A DNA stretch of 64,000 nucleotides from a methanogenic archaeon mixed culture ISO4-G1 (GCA_001563305.1 CP013703.1:806001-870000); one strand, 5' to 3'; positions 44,476 to 53,007 are shown, numbered from the stretch's first letter. Numbers and translations: made by a program. The notes: a model not told the origin generated them from the sequence alone.

Positions 44476-45018
44476 ATGAGATACGTCGTAGCAATCACGG
44501 GCGCTTCTGGCTCCATCTACGGGGTCAGGCTCCTTGAGGAGCTCAAGGGAGAGAAGATCCTAGTGATGTCCTCCACGGCAAAGGAGATCCTCAAGGCGGA
44601 GACGGACTATTCGCTGGAATACGTCTACTCCCTTGCTGACCAGGTCTTCGAGGATGACCAGATGTTCGCCTCGATCGCCTCCGGAAGCTACAGCTACGAT
44701 GCCATGTTCGTCGTCCCGTGCAGCGAATCGTCGCTGGCCAAATTCTCCTACGGCATAGGTGACACGCTCATATCACGTGCCGTTATGGTCTGCCTCAAGG
44801 AGGGGCGGAAGCTTATCCTTATCCCTAGGGAGTCCCCGAAGAGCGCCATAATGCTCGAGAACGAACTGAGACTGGCCAGGATGGGCGTGTGCATGCTGGA
44901 TGCCAATCCAGGATTCTATCCCAAACCCGGTTCCGTCAAGGATCTCGTGGATATAATAGTGGGAAGATGTTTGGACCAGGTCGGCCAGGAGCACGACCTG
45001 TATAAGAGATGGGCCTGA
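44476..45018 (+). CDS. ubiX: UbiX-family flavin prenyltransferase
   Basis: A 180-residue UbiX. The flavin-binding N-terminus is VVAITGASGSIYGVRLLEEL; the conserved serine-rich stretch is VVPCSESSLAKFSYGIGDTL; the C-terminus has RLARMGVCMLDANPGFY. It prenylates FMN to make the cofactor of UbiD-type decarboxylases. No ubiD is nearby. Its stop lies inside a terminator hairpin facing leuS. Ends in TGA. Confidence 0.92.
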   Translation: MRYVVAITGASGSIYGVRLLEELKGEKILVMSSTAKEILKAETDYSLEYVYSLADQVFEDDQMFASIASGSYSYDAMFVVPCSESSLAKFSYGIGDTLISRAVMVCLKEGRKLILIPRESPKSAIMLENELRLARMGVCMLDANPGFYPKPGSVKDLVDIIVGRCLDQVGQEHDLYKRWA

Positions 45019-45023
45019 GGCCC
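45011..45023. terminator. Bidirectional hairpin between ubiX and leuS
   Basis: GGGCC-TGA-GGCCC encloses the ubiX stop codon and is followed on the plus strand by CCTTTTCT. The stem lies 7 nt past the leuS stop on the minus strand. Confidence 0.45.
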
Positions 45024-45029
45024 CTTTTC

Positions 45030-47930
45030 TCATTCCAGATAGATTGCGGGCCTACCGGGGATGGCCGCCTTGGCCTTTCCCTGCGGGTCATAAATTCCTT
45101 CCTCGTCGCAGTCGTAGACCTCGACGGGGACCCCGTTCTCCTCGGCAAGGAACGATGCCACGGATTTGAAAAGCGAAGCCTCGTCTGTCTCGACGACAGG
45201 GAGCTTCTGCTCCACGGTGGACCTGGCGAAGTCGACGGCGACCTTCTGGGCGAATGAGGAGACGGCCTTTCCGTTCTTCCTCAGGTCCTCGTTGGCCATG
45301 CAGGCCTTGGTGAGGTCTGGGATGGTTAGCTTTCCGTCTTTCAGCATGTCCAATGCCATGCGCATGACATCCTTCTTCCATGCGGACGAGGTGTACAGCA
45401 CGATCTTCTTGACATCGATTCCTGCGATCTTCCTGATCTCGGTGATGTCGCCCATGACGTCCCTGAGGAGGTTCTCGGCATATTCTGCCGAAGCGGATAC
45501 CTTCGACATGTCAGGCTCGGGCATCTGTCCTGCCGATACGAGACCTTCGAATCCTGCCTGGGACCAGAGTTCCTCGGCCGTGTGGGGCGTTACAGGCATC
45601 ATGCACTGGATCCAGATGCGCAGGGCCTCGAGGATCGTGTCCTTGTTCTTCCCGCCGCGCCTGTTGTACCACTTCATGTCGTTGAACATGTCGAAGTAGA
45701 CGATGGTGGTCATGGCCCTGAGGTCGTTCTTGTCCATTGCGTTCCTGATGCCGATGATGTTGCTGTTGAACCTTGAAAGCAGCCAGGCGTCGATCTCCAT
45801 GGCCGGCGAATCGGATTCTGAATTGATGAGGTCCTGAACGGCCATCATGATCCTGTCGACCCTCTGGCGGTATGTGAGGACTGTGTCCTCGTCCCATTCG
45901 ACATCAACGAACATGGATGCGACGTTTGCGTAGTAGAGCCTCATGGCGTCGACACCGAACTTGGATGCCGCACCGGGGATGGGCTGCGCACCTCCCTTGG
46001 ACTTGGAGATCTTCGTGGCCTCTCCCTTGTTGTCCTTCTTACCGGTGATGTACCAATTGACGGTGATTCCCTTGGGCCACATCTCCGGCGGGAGGATGGC
46101 CACATGGTTCATCAGGAAGGCCGGGAAGTGGACGGTCATGTGCTCCTTACCTCCGAGGTTGAGGTCCAGGGGGTACCAGTAGAGCACATCTTTCCTGATC
46201 GTATCCAAGAGGTCCTTCGGGATTCCGGTGGAGTCGGACACCTGTCCGACATCACCCTTACCGAGGATGACGTAGTCGAAGAACTGCTCGGTCATCTGCT
46301 CGGGCAGAATCTTCTTCTCGTTGGCATAGATTGAGATGATGTAGTAGACTGGATAGAGTGTGGAATCCGAGATGGCCTCGATGATCCACTTGTCATCGTA
46401 GGGGAACTTAGTTCCGAGCCAGTTACCGAGCCTGACGCAGGCCCTCTCCCTGAACCAGTCCAGTACGCCATACACATTGTCGCTCCACTCCGGAGGGTTG
46501 AGCTCCATGTCCTTGCAGTGGTCCTTCGTCATCTGCGTGTACTTGGGGTCGGCGTAGTTGATGAACCACTGGTCGTCGATCCTCTTGATGTGGACGCGTG
46601 CTCCGCACCTGCAGACGACCTCCTCGGTAAGATCATGGAAGGTATCGGCTTCCCCACTGGCGATCATGGCCTGCTTCATCTTCTCCTGGGCCTCCTGGAC
46701 GCGGAGTCCTGCGAACTCACCGCAGATCTCCTTCATCTTTCCGGTATGGAAACCGTCCTTGTAGACGATGTGCTTGGCATCCAGCAGCTTGGGGTCGCCG
46801 GGCTCCTTGATTCCGAGCTTGTCGATGATGTCCTTTGCTGGGAAATCGCCGTATCCCTTCATCTCGATGATGGATATCGGAACGGCCTTGTCCAGGATGT
46901 CCTGCGAAAGACCGTATTCGGTGATGATCGCGGGATTCTTCTTGATGGCTTCGAGTGAGATCCAGTCATCTGGAGCGTCCGACGGGACGGATGTGACCAG
47001 TCCCGTTCCGACGTCGGGGTTCACGAAGGTTGCCGGGAATACAGGGATCTCGCGGTGGATCATGGGTGCTTCGCACATCCATCCGACCATGTCCTTTCCG
47101 GACACGGAACCGACGACCTCGATACCGTCCTTCTGAAGCTGGAGCTTCTCGGCCGCCTGGGGGGATACGATCCATGTCTCGCCTTTGTAAGTGATCTTCT
47201 TGTATTCCGTCTCGGGGTCCACCCAGAAGCAGACCTGTCCATAGACTGTCTCTGGCCTGAGCGTTGCGGCGATGAGGAACTCGTTGCCGTGCTTGAACTT
47301 CAGGAGGGTGTACTCCTGTGTCTCGGCCTTCCCTCCCTTCGAGATGTCGGTCTCCGAAGCATCCACGGCCACGGGGCCGCAGTTGGGGCAGACCGGAGCA
47401 TAATAGGGTTTCTGGATGAGCATGCCGGCATCGTGGAGCTTCCTGAACTGCCAGTCGATGAATTTGGAGTAATCGGGGTAGAGCGTACAGGTGAATCTAC
47501 GCCAGTCGGACAGGAATCCGAACTTGCGCCAGTACTCGTTCTGGTAGACCTGGTTGAAGAACTCTATGACTGAAAGGGGATCCTTCATCTTCGCGAGGTC
47601 CGCATCCGTGCAGCCGTTCCTCTTGAGGTAGTCGATGGTGTTCTCATCGCCCCTGGAGATCTTCCTGAAGAGGCTGATCCCACCGTTTCCGGTGGCGTGG
47701 GTTCCGACAGGGAACAGGACGTTGTATCCTGTCATACGCTTGTATCTGGTGATGGCGTCAAGATAGGTGTATCCTCTAAGATGTCCGACGTGAAGGTATC
47801 CCGTCACCCCCGGATAGGCGAAGATCGCCATGTATTTGGGTTTGGAATCATCCCTGTCCGACTTGTCCAGACCTGCCTCTGTCCAGCGTGTCTGCCACTT
47901 CTTCTCCATCGCTCCATAATCGTATGCCAT
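45030..47930 (-). CDS. leuS: Leucyl-tRNA synthetase, archaeal type
   Basis: A 966-residue LeuRS of archaeal/eukaryotic type. The class I signature HVGH is in GYLHVGHLRGYTYLDAITRY; KMSKS appears as KISKSKGG. A long editing domain lies between, and the C-terminal anticodon and archaeal extension (VPVEVYDCDEEGIYDPQGKA) is complete. It charges tRNA-Leu; one such tRNA lies at 51937. A minus-strand AGTATAATA at about 47974-47983 is the likely TATA box. Ends in TGA. Confidence 0.97.
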   Translation of the reverse strand: MAYDYGAMEKKWQTRWTEAGLDKSDRDDSKPKYMAIFAYPGVTGYLHVGHLRGYTYLDAITRYKRMTGYNVLFPVGTHATGNGGISLFRKISRGDENTIDYLKRNGCTDADLAKMKDPLSVIEFFNQVYQNEYWRKFGFLSDWRRFTCTLYPDYSKFIDWQFRKLHDAGMLIQKPYYAPVCPNCGPVAVDASETDISKGGKAETQEYTLLKFKHGNEFLIAATLRPETVYGQVCFWVDPETEYKKITYKGETWIVSPQAAEKLQLQKDGIEVVGSVSGKDMVGWMCEAPMIHREIPVFPATFVNPDVGTGLVTSVPSDAPDDWISLEAIKKNPAIITEYGLSQDILDKAVPISIIEMKGYGDFPAKDIIDKLGIKEPGDPKLLDAKHIVYKDGFHTGKMKEICGEFAGLRVQEAQEKMKQAMIASGEADTFHDLTEEVVCRCGARVHIKRIDDQWFINYADPKYTQMTKDHCKDMELNPPEWSDNVYGVLDWFRERACVRLGNWLGTKFPYDDKWIIEAISDSTLYPVYYIISIYANEKKILPEQMTEQFFDYVILGKGDVGQVSDSTGIPKDLLDTIRKDVLYWYPLDLNLGGKEHMTVHFPAFLMNHVAILPPEMWPKGITVNWYITGKKDNKGEATKISKSKGGAQPIPGAASKFGVDAMRLYYANVASMFVDVEWDEDTVLTYRQRVDRIMMAVQDLINSESDSPAMEIDAWLLSRFNSNIIGIRNAMDKNDLRAMTTIVYFDMFNDMKWYNRRGGKNKDTILEALRIWIQCMMPVTPHTAEELWSQAGFEGLVSAGQMPEPDMSKVSASAEYAENLLRDVMGDITEIRKIAGIDVKKIVLYTSSAWKKDVMRMALDMLKDGKLTIPDLTKACMANEDLRKNGKAVSSFAQKVAVDFARSTVEQKLPVVETDEASLFKSVASFLAEENGVPVEVYDCDEEGIYDPQGKAKAAIPGRPAIYLE

Positions 47931-48020
47931 TCGAATCCCCGTTCGATTGATAGTGCTGGGAATAAGGAGACGCTTATTATACTTTGTTTATTATTATAGA
48001 GCTGAACAGACCGGATGAGG

Positions 48021-48088
48021 GTCGGACGGAAGACGTTGTGTCCGACCGAAAATGCTCATCCGTCGGACGATGTCCTCTTTTGTCCGAC
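48021..48088. promoter_or_regulatory. Array of four GTCGGAC/GTCCGAC operator elements
   Basis: GTCGGAC at 48021-48027 and 48062-48068, and its reverse complement GTCCGAC at 48040-48046 and 48082-48088, form two inverted pairs (spacers 12 and 13 nt) repeated 41-42 nt apart. The last copy touches the TATA box ACATATATATA at 48088-48098. The layout is that of a repressor or activator binding four half-sites on one DNA face, most likely the RHH protein encoded next. Confidence 0.7.
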
Positions 48089-48099
48089 ACATATATATA
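48089..48099 (+). promoter_or_regulatory. TATA box for the RHH-ftsZ operon
   Basis: CATATATATAC directly follows the operator array. The start site would be near 48120, leaving a leader of about 60 nt before the RHH gene. Confidence 0.6.
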
Positions 48100-48180
48100 C
48101 ATTGTAAGACTTAGTCCTACTTGCAGTCAAAGAAGGGATGGGACTCTACGGAAACTGCAACAAAAGGACGGATGAGAAAA

Positions 48181-48540
48181 ATGACGGACGACGGAACAAA
48201 GGTCACGATTAGGATGGGACCTGAGGAAATCCAGGCAATGGAGGACTTCATGGCTGATCATGACATCGGTAACAGGTCCGATTTCATCCGTGACGCAATA
48301 AAGGGCTACATCGCCGCCGTAAAGGCGGGGCAGCCCCAGAATGCGGAGGGCGGGATCTTCGTCCGCCTTAGCGACGTACAGCTGGAAACACTCGATTCCC
48401 TCGTGCAGACCGGTATCACCGTGTCGGCCGAGGAGTTCATCAGGAAGTGCCTTCTTGAGAGGATAGTCCCCAAGACGGTCGAGGATGAGTCGATCGAGAA
48501 TGCCTTCAGGGCAGCACAGATGAAGGCCGCGTACAAGTGA
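48181..48540 (+). CDS. Tandem ribbon-helix-helix regulator (CdrS-like)
   Basis: A 119-residue protein. The first RHH domain is KVTIRMGPEEIQAMEDFM with helix NRSDFIRDAIKGYIAAV. A second RHH-like unit follows (GGIFVRLSDVQLETLDSLV, then SAEEFIRKCLLERIV), so one chain may form a whole RHH dimer. Its place directly upstream of an ftsZ-family gene matches the archaeal CdrS cell-division regulators described next to ftsZ2 in haloarchaea. ATG 48172 and an upstream frame to 48121 are alternative starts. Inverted repeats upstream suggest autoregulation. Ends in TGA. Confidence 0.82.
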   Translation: MTDDGTKVTIRMGPEEIQAMEDFMADHDIGNRSDFIRDAIKGYIAAVKAGQPQNAEGGIFVRLSDVQLETLDSLVQTGITVSAEEFIRKCLLERIVPKTVEDESIENAFRAAQMKAAYK

Positions 48541-48568
48541 AGACCTGAAAGGGATGGGATGAAGCATT

Positions 48569-48603
48569 ATCCGGTGGATGGGATGGCCTAAGGCCAGCCG
48601 GAT
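48569..48603 (+). promoter_or_regulatory. Nested hairpin in the RHH-ftsZ gap
   Basis: ATCCGG (48569-48574) pairs with CCGGAT (48598-48603), enclosing a second stem TGGCC-TAA-GGCCA (48584-48596). It lies between the two genes with no T-run behind it, so a leader structure or processing site is likelier than a terminator. Confidence 0.45.
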
Positions 48604-48645
48604 CATGCTGTTGGAAACCGTTTAACAAACAAGGGGATGCACACA

Positions 48646-49317
48646 ATGGTGTACGAAAGTGAAATCAGGCACAAGGTTGCCATCGTCGGGGTCGGCGGAG
48701 CCGGCTGCAACGTGGTCAGCGCGCTCAAGGGAACGTGCTCCATGGACACGATAGCGATCAATACCGACAAGGATGCCCTCAAGAAGGCATCGGCAGATGT
48801 GAAGCTCTACATCTGCAAAGGAGTCCTCCACGGCGAAGGAGCCGCAGGACAGACCGCAATGGGAAAGAAGTGCGCTGAGATCCACATCGACGAGATCAAG
48901 CAGGCCCTCTCCGGCTACGACAAGGTATTCGTGGTCGCAGGACTGGGCGGCGGAACCGGCACCGGTGCGGCGCCCGCTGTTATCGAAGCGGCGCAGTCCC
49001 AGAACATCATGACATTCGCAATTGCCATCAAGCCCTTCTTCTTCGAGGGAAGCAGGGTGGAGGTGGCAAAGAAGGGCTACGGAGACATCAGGAAGGTCTG
49101 CCCCCTGTCCATAGCGATCGACAACGACATGGTCGTATCGAAGCTGTCGGACATGACCATGGACGAGGCCTTCGCAGAGGTCAACTCCGCCATCATGGCC
49201 CATATCGACGCATGCATCGCAAACTACGGCGTCAACGAGGACGACACCGTCACCAACGACGACGGATTCGACTCGTTCCTTGAATCATCTCCAATATGCG
49301 CTTTCACCAGCGCATGA
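48646..49317 (+). CDS. Truncated FtsZ/tubulin-like GTPase
   Basis: A 223-residue protein with only the GTP-binding half of FtsZ. IVGVGGAGCNVVSALKG is the G-box, and VVAGLGGGTGTGAAPAVIEA is the tubulin signature GGGTGTG; the nucleotide contact IDNDMV is present. It stops by TGA about where helix H7 ends. The whole C-terminal domain is missing, including the T7 loop (NxDxxD) that completes the GTPase site of the next subunit. A strong terminator follows, so it is not a clear truncation by frameshift. ATG 48646 is favoured for spacing from AAGGGG at 48631; ATG 48637 is possible. It may cap or regulate filaments of a full FtsZ. Confidence 0.82.
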   Translation: MVYESEIRHKVAIVGVGGAGCNVVSALKGTCSMDTIAINTDKDALKKASADVKLYICKGVLHGEGAAGQTAMGKKCAEIHIDEIKQALSGYDKVFVVAGLGGGTGTGAAPAVIEAAQSQNIMTFAIAIKPFFFEGSRVEVAKKGYGDIRKVCPLSIAIDNDMVVSKLSDMTMDEAFAEVNSAIMAHIDACIANYGVNEDDTVTNDDGFDSFLESSPICAFTSA

Positions 49318-49332
49318 GGATTTTCCCCCTAT

Positions 49333-49352
49333 GGGTGGCCCCCCAGCCACCC
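49333..49352 (+). terminator. Terminator after the FtsZ-like gene
   Basis: GGGTGGC and GCCACCC form a 7-bp stem with a C-rich loop, followed by TCTTTTCTTC. Confidence 0.7.
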
Positions 49353-49423
49353 TCTTTTCTTCTATCTAAATCTTAACGATTCTACATTATCTGGCTGTTA
49401 AGTCAGGATTCAAAAGGAATGTG

Positions 49424-49441
49424 AGAGGGGATGACCCCTCT
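49424..49441 (-). terminator. Terminator after iorB
   Basis: AGAGGGG-ATGA-CCCCTCT is a perfect 7-bp stem beginning 9 nt past the iorB stop; on the minus strand it is followed by CACATTCCTTTT. Confidence 0.6.
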
Positions 49442-49449
49442 GAATGGTT

Positions 49450-50037
49450 TCACTGGATAGCTGCGTAACCCATCTCGAATGCTTTGGCATTGAGGTCCTT
49501 GAACTTCTCCGGGACCTGTTCCATCAGGTTCTTGAGAAGGACATCCTTCGGGATGGGGAATCCCTTCATCGCCGCCACGGCACCGATCATCACCGCATTC
49601 GCCGCAACGGCCTTTCCAGCCTCGATGGCGATCTTGGTGGCATCGATGGTGTGAAGGTTGCTGTTAACGGCCAGGACGGCGTCCGTAAGGTCCTTTATGG
49701 CGGGATATTCCTCGAATCCTGCGGCTACCATCGAAGGGAGCACGGGGTCGAGGTTCATGAGGATCAACGTGTCCTTGTTCCCGAGGGGCAGGTTCCTGCA
49801 GGTCTCCGCGGGCTCGAATCCCATGATGAGGTCGGCGGAACCGTTGGCCTCCAGGGGACTTATGACATCGTCACCGAAACGGAGCGTGGAGAGGACGCTT
49901 CCTCCCCTCTGTGCCATTCCGTGGACCTCGCTCATGGCTACCTTGTAGCCCATCTCCATGGCGGCGTTGCCGAGAACCATGGATGCGAGGAGGACACCCT
50001 GTCCTCCGACTCCTACGATCTGGACTGTGTACTTCAT
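49450..50037 (-). CDS. iorB: Indolepyruvate:ferredoxin oxidoreductase, beta subunit
   Basis: A 195-residue gamma/beta-type subunit: QIVGVGGQGVLLASMVLG at the start, MSEVHGMAQRGGSVLSTLRF and MIGAVAAMKGFPIP. With IorA it makes the thiamine-diphosphate enzyme that oxidatively decarboxylates aryl pyruvates to aryl-acetyl-CoA with ferredoxin, and can run in reverse. The start is the ATG at 50037, overlapping the iorA stop (ATGA). A terminator follows. Ends in TGA. Confidence 0.93.
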   Translation of the reverse strand: MKYTVQIVGVGGQGVLLASMVLGNAAMEMGYKVAMSEVHGMAQRGGSVLSTLRFGDDVISPLEANGSADLIMGFEPAETCRNLPLGNKDTLILMNLDPVLPSMVAAGFEEYPAIKDLTDAVLAVNSNLHTIDATKIAIEAGKAVAANAVMIGAVAAMKGFPIPKDVLLKNLMEQVPEKFKDLNAKAFEMGYAAIQ

Positions 50038-51848
50038 TGTCTCACCTCGATGGCCTTGGTGGGACATACATTGGCGCACATGCCGCACCCGATGCACTGC
50101 GTCGGGTCCGTGGAGATGACGCCCTCCTTCTTGAACAGTGCCGGACAGGCGATGGTCCTTACACAGTTGTAGCATTTGACGCACTTGTCCTGGTCGACGG
50201 TGACCTCCCTTATGACGAGCTGCTTCTGCTTCTTGAGCTCCAGAGGGCAGGGGCACTTGGAGATGACGACGGCTACACCGTCGAAATCCAGAGCTTCCTT
50301 CATGGTCTGGGTCGCGGCCTTGACGTCGTAGGGGTTGATCTGCCTGACGAACTTGACTCCGACGCCCTCGACCAGCTTCTTGATGTCTATGGCCTCGGTG
50401 GACACCCCTCCGAAATCCCTTCCGGTTCCCGGATTGGGCTGATGTCCGGTCATGGCAGTGGTCCTGTTGTCCAGGACGACTATGACTACCTTGTGGTTGT
50501 TGAACAGGGCATTGATCATCGGGGGGATACCAGCGTGGAAGAACGTGGAATCTCCCATGAAGGCTATGGCCTTCTGGTCGGTCGACTGTGCGAATCCTCC
50601 TGCGGCTCCGGCTCCTCCGCCCATACAGATGATGAAATCGGCGGCCTTGAACGGAGGCTGCACTCCGAGGGTGTAGCATCCGATATCAGAGCAGTAGATT
50701 ACGTCCTCAGTGCCAGCTGCCTTCTTGGCGGCAGCGAACATCCCCCTGTGGGGACATCCGGCACACAGTGTCGGAGGCCTGCTTGGGAGAGGTACGGTCA
50801 CCTTCGCCAGAGGCTCCTCGAACTTCTGGACCTCGACGAGGTCCTTGATACCGTTGAGCGTATCAGGGGAGAACTCCCACTCCCTCGGCAGGTGTCCCGA
50901 CCTCTTACCGTATACGGGAACGCCGAGCGAATTCTGGGCGCAGATCCTAAGGACCTGGTCCTCAAGGAAGGGCTCCAGCTCCTCGACGACGATGACGAAC
51001 TTCTTGCCCTTGACGAACTCGGCGATCTTCCTCTCTGGAAGCGGGTTGGTGAATCCTATCTTGAGTATGGATGCTCCCTTCACGAACTCGCGGACATATG
51101 TGTATGAGACACCTGAGGTGATGATACCGATGTCTCCGGATCCCTCGATGAAATTGAATCTGGATTTCTCGGAGAGCTCCTGTGCCTTCTTGTAGAGGTC
51201 AAGCAGCCTGACCCTGTTCTGTTTTGCATAAGCGGGGATGTTCACGAACCTGGCGACATCCCTGTCGAAGTGTCCGACGGTCTTGGGATCCGCCTTCTTT
51301 CCAAGCTCCACGACACCGCGGGCATGGTTGACCCTGGTGGTGGTCCTGAAGATCAGGGGCAGCGTGAGCTCCTCCGATACGGCGTAGGCCTCGGGGATCA
51401 TGTCCTTTGCCTCCTGAGGCGTGGACGGCTCCATCATGGGGAGCAGTGCCAAAGTGGAATAGTAACGGTTGTCCTGCTCGTTCTGGGAACTGTGACACGA
51501 AGGGTCGTCGGCGGACATGATAAGCATGCCTCCCCTTACACCCGCATAGGCGAGCGTCATCATGGGATCGGCGGCGACGTTGAGTCCGACGTGCTTCATG
51601 AACACGAACGACCTGACACCCGAGGATGCGGCCGCAGCGGACACCTCCATGGCGACCTTCTCGTTCGTGGAGAACTCGAAGTACATGCCTGCATCCGCGG
51701 AGATCTTCTCCAGGATGTTTCCGACTTCAGACGACGGAGTGCCGGGATATGTGGATGCGAATCCGGTACCGGCCTCGATAAGACCTCTGGTTATGGCCTC
51801 GTTCCCTAGGAGGAGCTGCTTTCCTCCCTCAGCTAATAGATTTGGCAT
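50034..51848 (-). CDS. iorA: Indolepyruvate:ferredoxin oxidoreductase, alpha subunit
   Basis: A 604-residue IorA. The N-terminal pyruvate-domain contains GTGFASTYPGTPSSEVGN and MKHVGLNVAADP; the thiamine-diphosphate site is GDSTFFHAG...NHKVVIVVLDN. Two 4Fe-4S clusters lie at the C-terminus (CVKCYNCVRTIACP and CIGCGMCANVCP). It works with IorB, 4-nt overlap. In methanogens the enzyme can carboxylate aryl-acetyl-CoA to make aromatic amino acids. TATA box TTTATTATG at about 51885 on the minus strand. Ends in TGA. Confidence 0.95.
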   Translation of the reverse strand: MPNLLAEGGKQLLLGNEAITRGLIEAGTGFASTYPGTPSSEVGNILEKISADAGMYFEFSTNEKVAMEVSAAAASSGVRSFVFMKHVGLNVAADPMMTLAYAGVRGGMLIMSADDPSCHSSQNEQDNRYYSTLALLPMMEPSTPQEAKDMIPEAYAVSEELTLPLIFRTTTRVNHARGVVELGKKADPKTVGHFDRDVARFVNIPAYAKQNRVRLLDLYKKAQELSEKSRFNFIEGSGDIGIITSGVSYTYVREFVKGASILKIGFTNPLPERKIAEFVKGKKFVIVVEELEPFLEDQVLRICAQNSLGVPVYGKRSGHLPREWEFSPDTLNGIKDLVEVQKFEEPLAKVTVPLPSRPPTLCAGCPHRGMFAAAKKAAGTEDVIYCSDIGCYTLGVQPPFKAADFIICMGGGAGAAGGFAQSTDQKAIAFMGDSTFFHAGIPPMINALFNNHKVVIVVLDNRTTAMTGHQPNPGTGRDFGGVSTEAIDIKKLVEGVGVKFVRQINPYDVKAATQTMKEALDFDGVAVVISKCPCPLELKKQKQLVIREVTVDQDKCVKCYNCVRTIACPALFKKEGVISTDPTQCIGCGMCANVCPTKAIEVRQ

Positions 51849-51936
51849 AGGAGCACCTTACTGCCAACGCTATCTGCTATCTGCATAATAAAAGGATGGC
51901 AATCTATATGTGGCTGGAAAAGATAATCGGGTCGGA

Positions 51937-52020
51937 GCGAGGGTTGCCGAGCTAGGTCAAAGACGCAGGACTTAGGATCCTGTCCTTAGTGGTTCAAGGG
52001 TTCGAATCCCTTCCCTCGCA
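51937..52020 (+). tRNA. tRNA-Leu (anticodon UAG)
   Basis: The acceptor GCGAGGG pairs with CCCTCGC, discriminator A at 52020, and CCA is not encoded. The anticodon stem CAGGA-TCCTG encloses loop CTTAGGA, so the anticodon is TAG (reads CUA). TTCGAAT is the T-loop. A long variable arm (TCCTTAGTGGTTC region) marks a class II tRNA, consistent with leucine. A TATA-like ATCTATATG sits about 30 nt upstream. Note that the anticodon letters TAG read leucine CUA codons, unrelated to the stop codon UAG. Confidence 0.95.
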
Positions 52021-52046
52021 CCTCCTGTCTAACTCGGCTTTTGACA

Positions 52047-52571
52047 TCAGGATGCGAATCCTGAGTGCGATTTCTCGAACCTGTGGATGATATCAACGAC
52101 CTCTTCCCTGGTAGGTGCGCCCTGCATATAGAGGCAGTCATACCAGTATCCATCGGATTTGGCCCTGAATCTCGGATCGTTACATCCGTTGCGGATGTAG
52201 AAATTGATCCTTCTCATACGCATATCAATATTGTCCGCCTTCGGTTCCAGCGATTCGACCAACAGGAATATCTTCTTTCCCTGATGGAAGGAGCGGAACG
52301 CGTCCAATATCTTCTTACCATATCCTTTGCCACGCACTGACGGCATAGTGGCGAAATAACCCAGGTAAACCATGTCATTGTGGACATATTCATAGGTGAA
52401 TCCTACAAAGACATCTCCGTCAAAGTACTCTCTTATGGTAGCACCATTGACCATTGCCCTTTCCAGATTCTTCTCCGGAATCCTCTCGAAGTGCGGGAAT
52501 GCACAGTTGTAGAGGCTCCTTACTTCATCGCTTATCTTTCCGACTTTCACTGACTTTAGTTTCATACCCAT
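52047..52571 (-). CDS. GNAT-family acetyltransferase
   Basis: A 174-residue protein with the GNAT acetyl-CoA loop FATMPSVRGKGYGKKILDAF and a following strand KKIFLLVESL. The C-terminal RRINFYIRNG and DGYWYDCLYMQG fit small-molecule acetyltransferases; the substrate is unknown. The starts at 52571 and 52565 (MGMKLKSVKV) fit the fold; the longer frame to 52631 has no support. Ends in TGA. Confidence 0.82.
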   Translation of the reverse strand: MGMKLKSVKVGKISDEVRSLYNCAFPHFERIPEKNLERAMVNGATIREYFDGDVFVGFTYEYVHNDMVYLGYFATMPSVRGKGYGKKILDAFRSFHQGKKIFLLVESLEPKADNIDMRMRRINFYIRNGCNDPRFRAKSDGYWYDCLYMQGAPTREEVVDIIHRFEKSHSGFAS

Positions 52572-53007
52572 ATCCCAGCTTTGGTGCTGATCTCTTTGTT
52601 TACCCTTGTTGATGTACGGAGATCGATGCAATCAGCCACTATCGGTTCGCACATCGGGCGTTGGCGTTTACGGTCGATTGACCTGATGTACAGTAGAAGA
52701 ATGCGGTTAATCGGCATCAGCGCGTACGATGATGCGTAACCTAGCGAATGGCATCTTGCCTTTCGCCCTCGAAAGGATTGTTTTCCGAAGTTAGGGTTCC
52801 GACCCTTAAGACAGAATAACAACGCAGACCTTACTTCAAGGTCTTGCTTACATTCCCAAGTACAATAGCACATTGATTGGAATCTATATAATGATTACTT
52901 AAAAGCAGTTTGGAAAAACTTATAAAAAGAATGTGAAAAAATGTATATTAACATTCAATTTATGATAAAGATTTATCCCCGCCTGAGAACGGCGGGGAAG
53001 TATAGTT
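52572..53007. other. A+T-rich intergenic region
   Basis: This 436-nt gap lies between the GNAT gene and carB. It holds an isolated 7-bp hairpin AGACCTT-ACTTC-AAGGTCT (52826-52844), a minus-strand TATA-like CATTATATAGA near 52885, and the carB terminator at 52977-52997. A minus-strand frame at 52562-52873 has unusual Arg/Cys-rich composition and looks non-coding. The long distance from that TATA box to the GNAT start could mean a small RNA, but I recognise none. Confidence 0.45.
52977..52997 (-). terminator. Terminator after carB
   Basis: CCCCGCC-TGAGAAC-GGCGGGG is a 7-bp GC stem 10 nt beyond the carB stop; on the minus strand ATAAATCTTTATC follows. Confidence 0.6.

Noticed and set aside
51937-52020. 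The tRNA with anticodon TAG as an amber-suppressor tRNA
   Set aside because: Anticodon UAG reads the leucine codon CUA. A UAG-decoding tRNA needs anticodon CUA. The class II shape with a long variable arm is that of tRNA-Leu.
52826-52844. Isolated 7-bp hairpin in the GNAT-carB gap as part of RNase P RNA or another known RNA
   Set aside because: None of the conserved RNase P or other archaeal RNA motifs could be found around it on either strand.
52562-52873. Minus-strand 103-codon frame upstream of the GNAT gene
   Set aside because: It is rich in Cys and Arg, starts inside an A+T-rich gap, has no ribosome site and its codon use differs from real genes; it also covers the GNAT start region in another frame.
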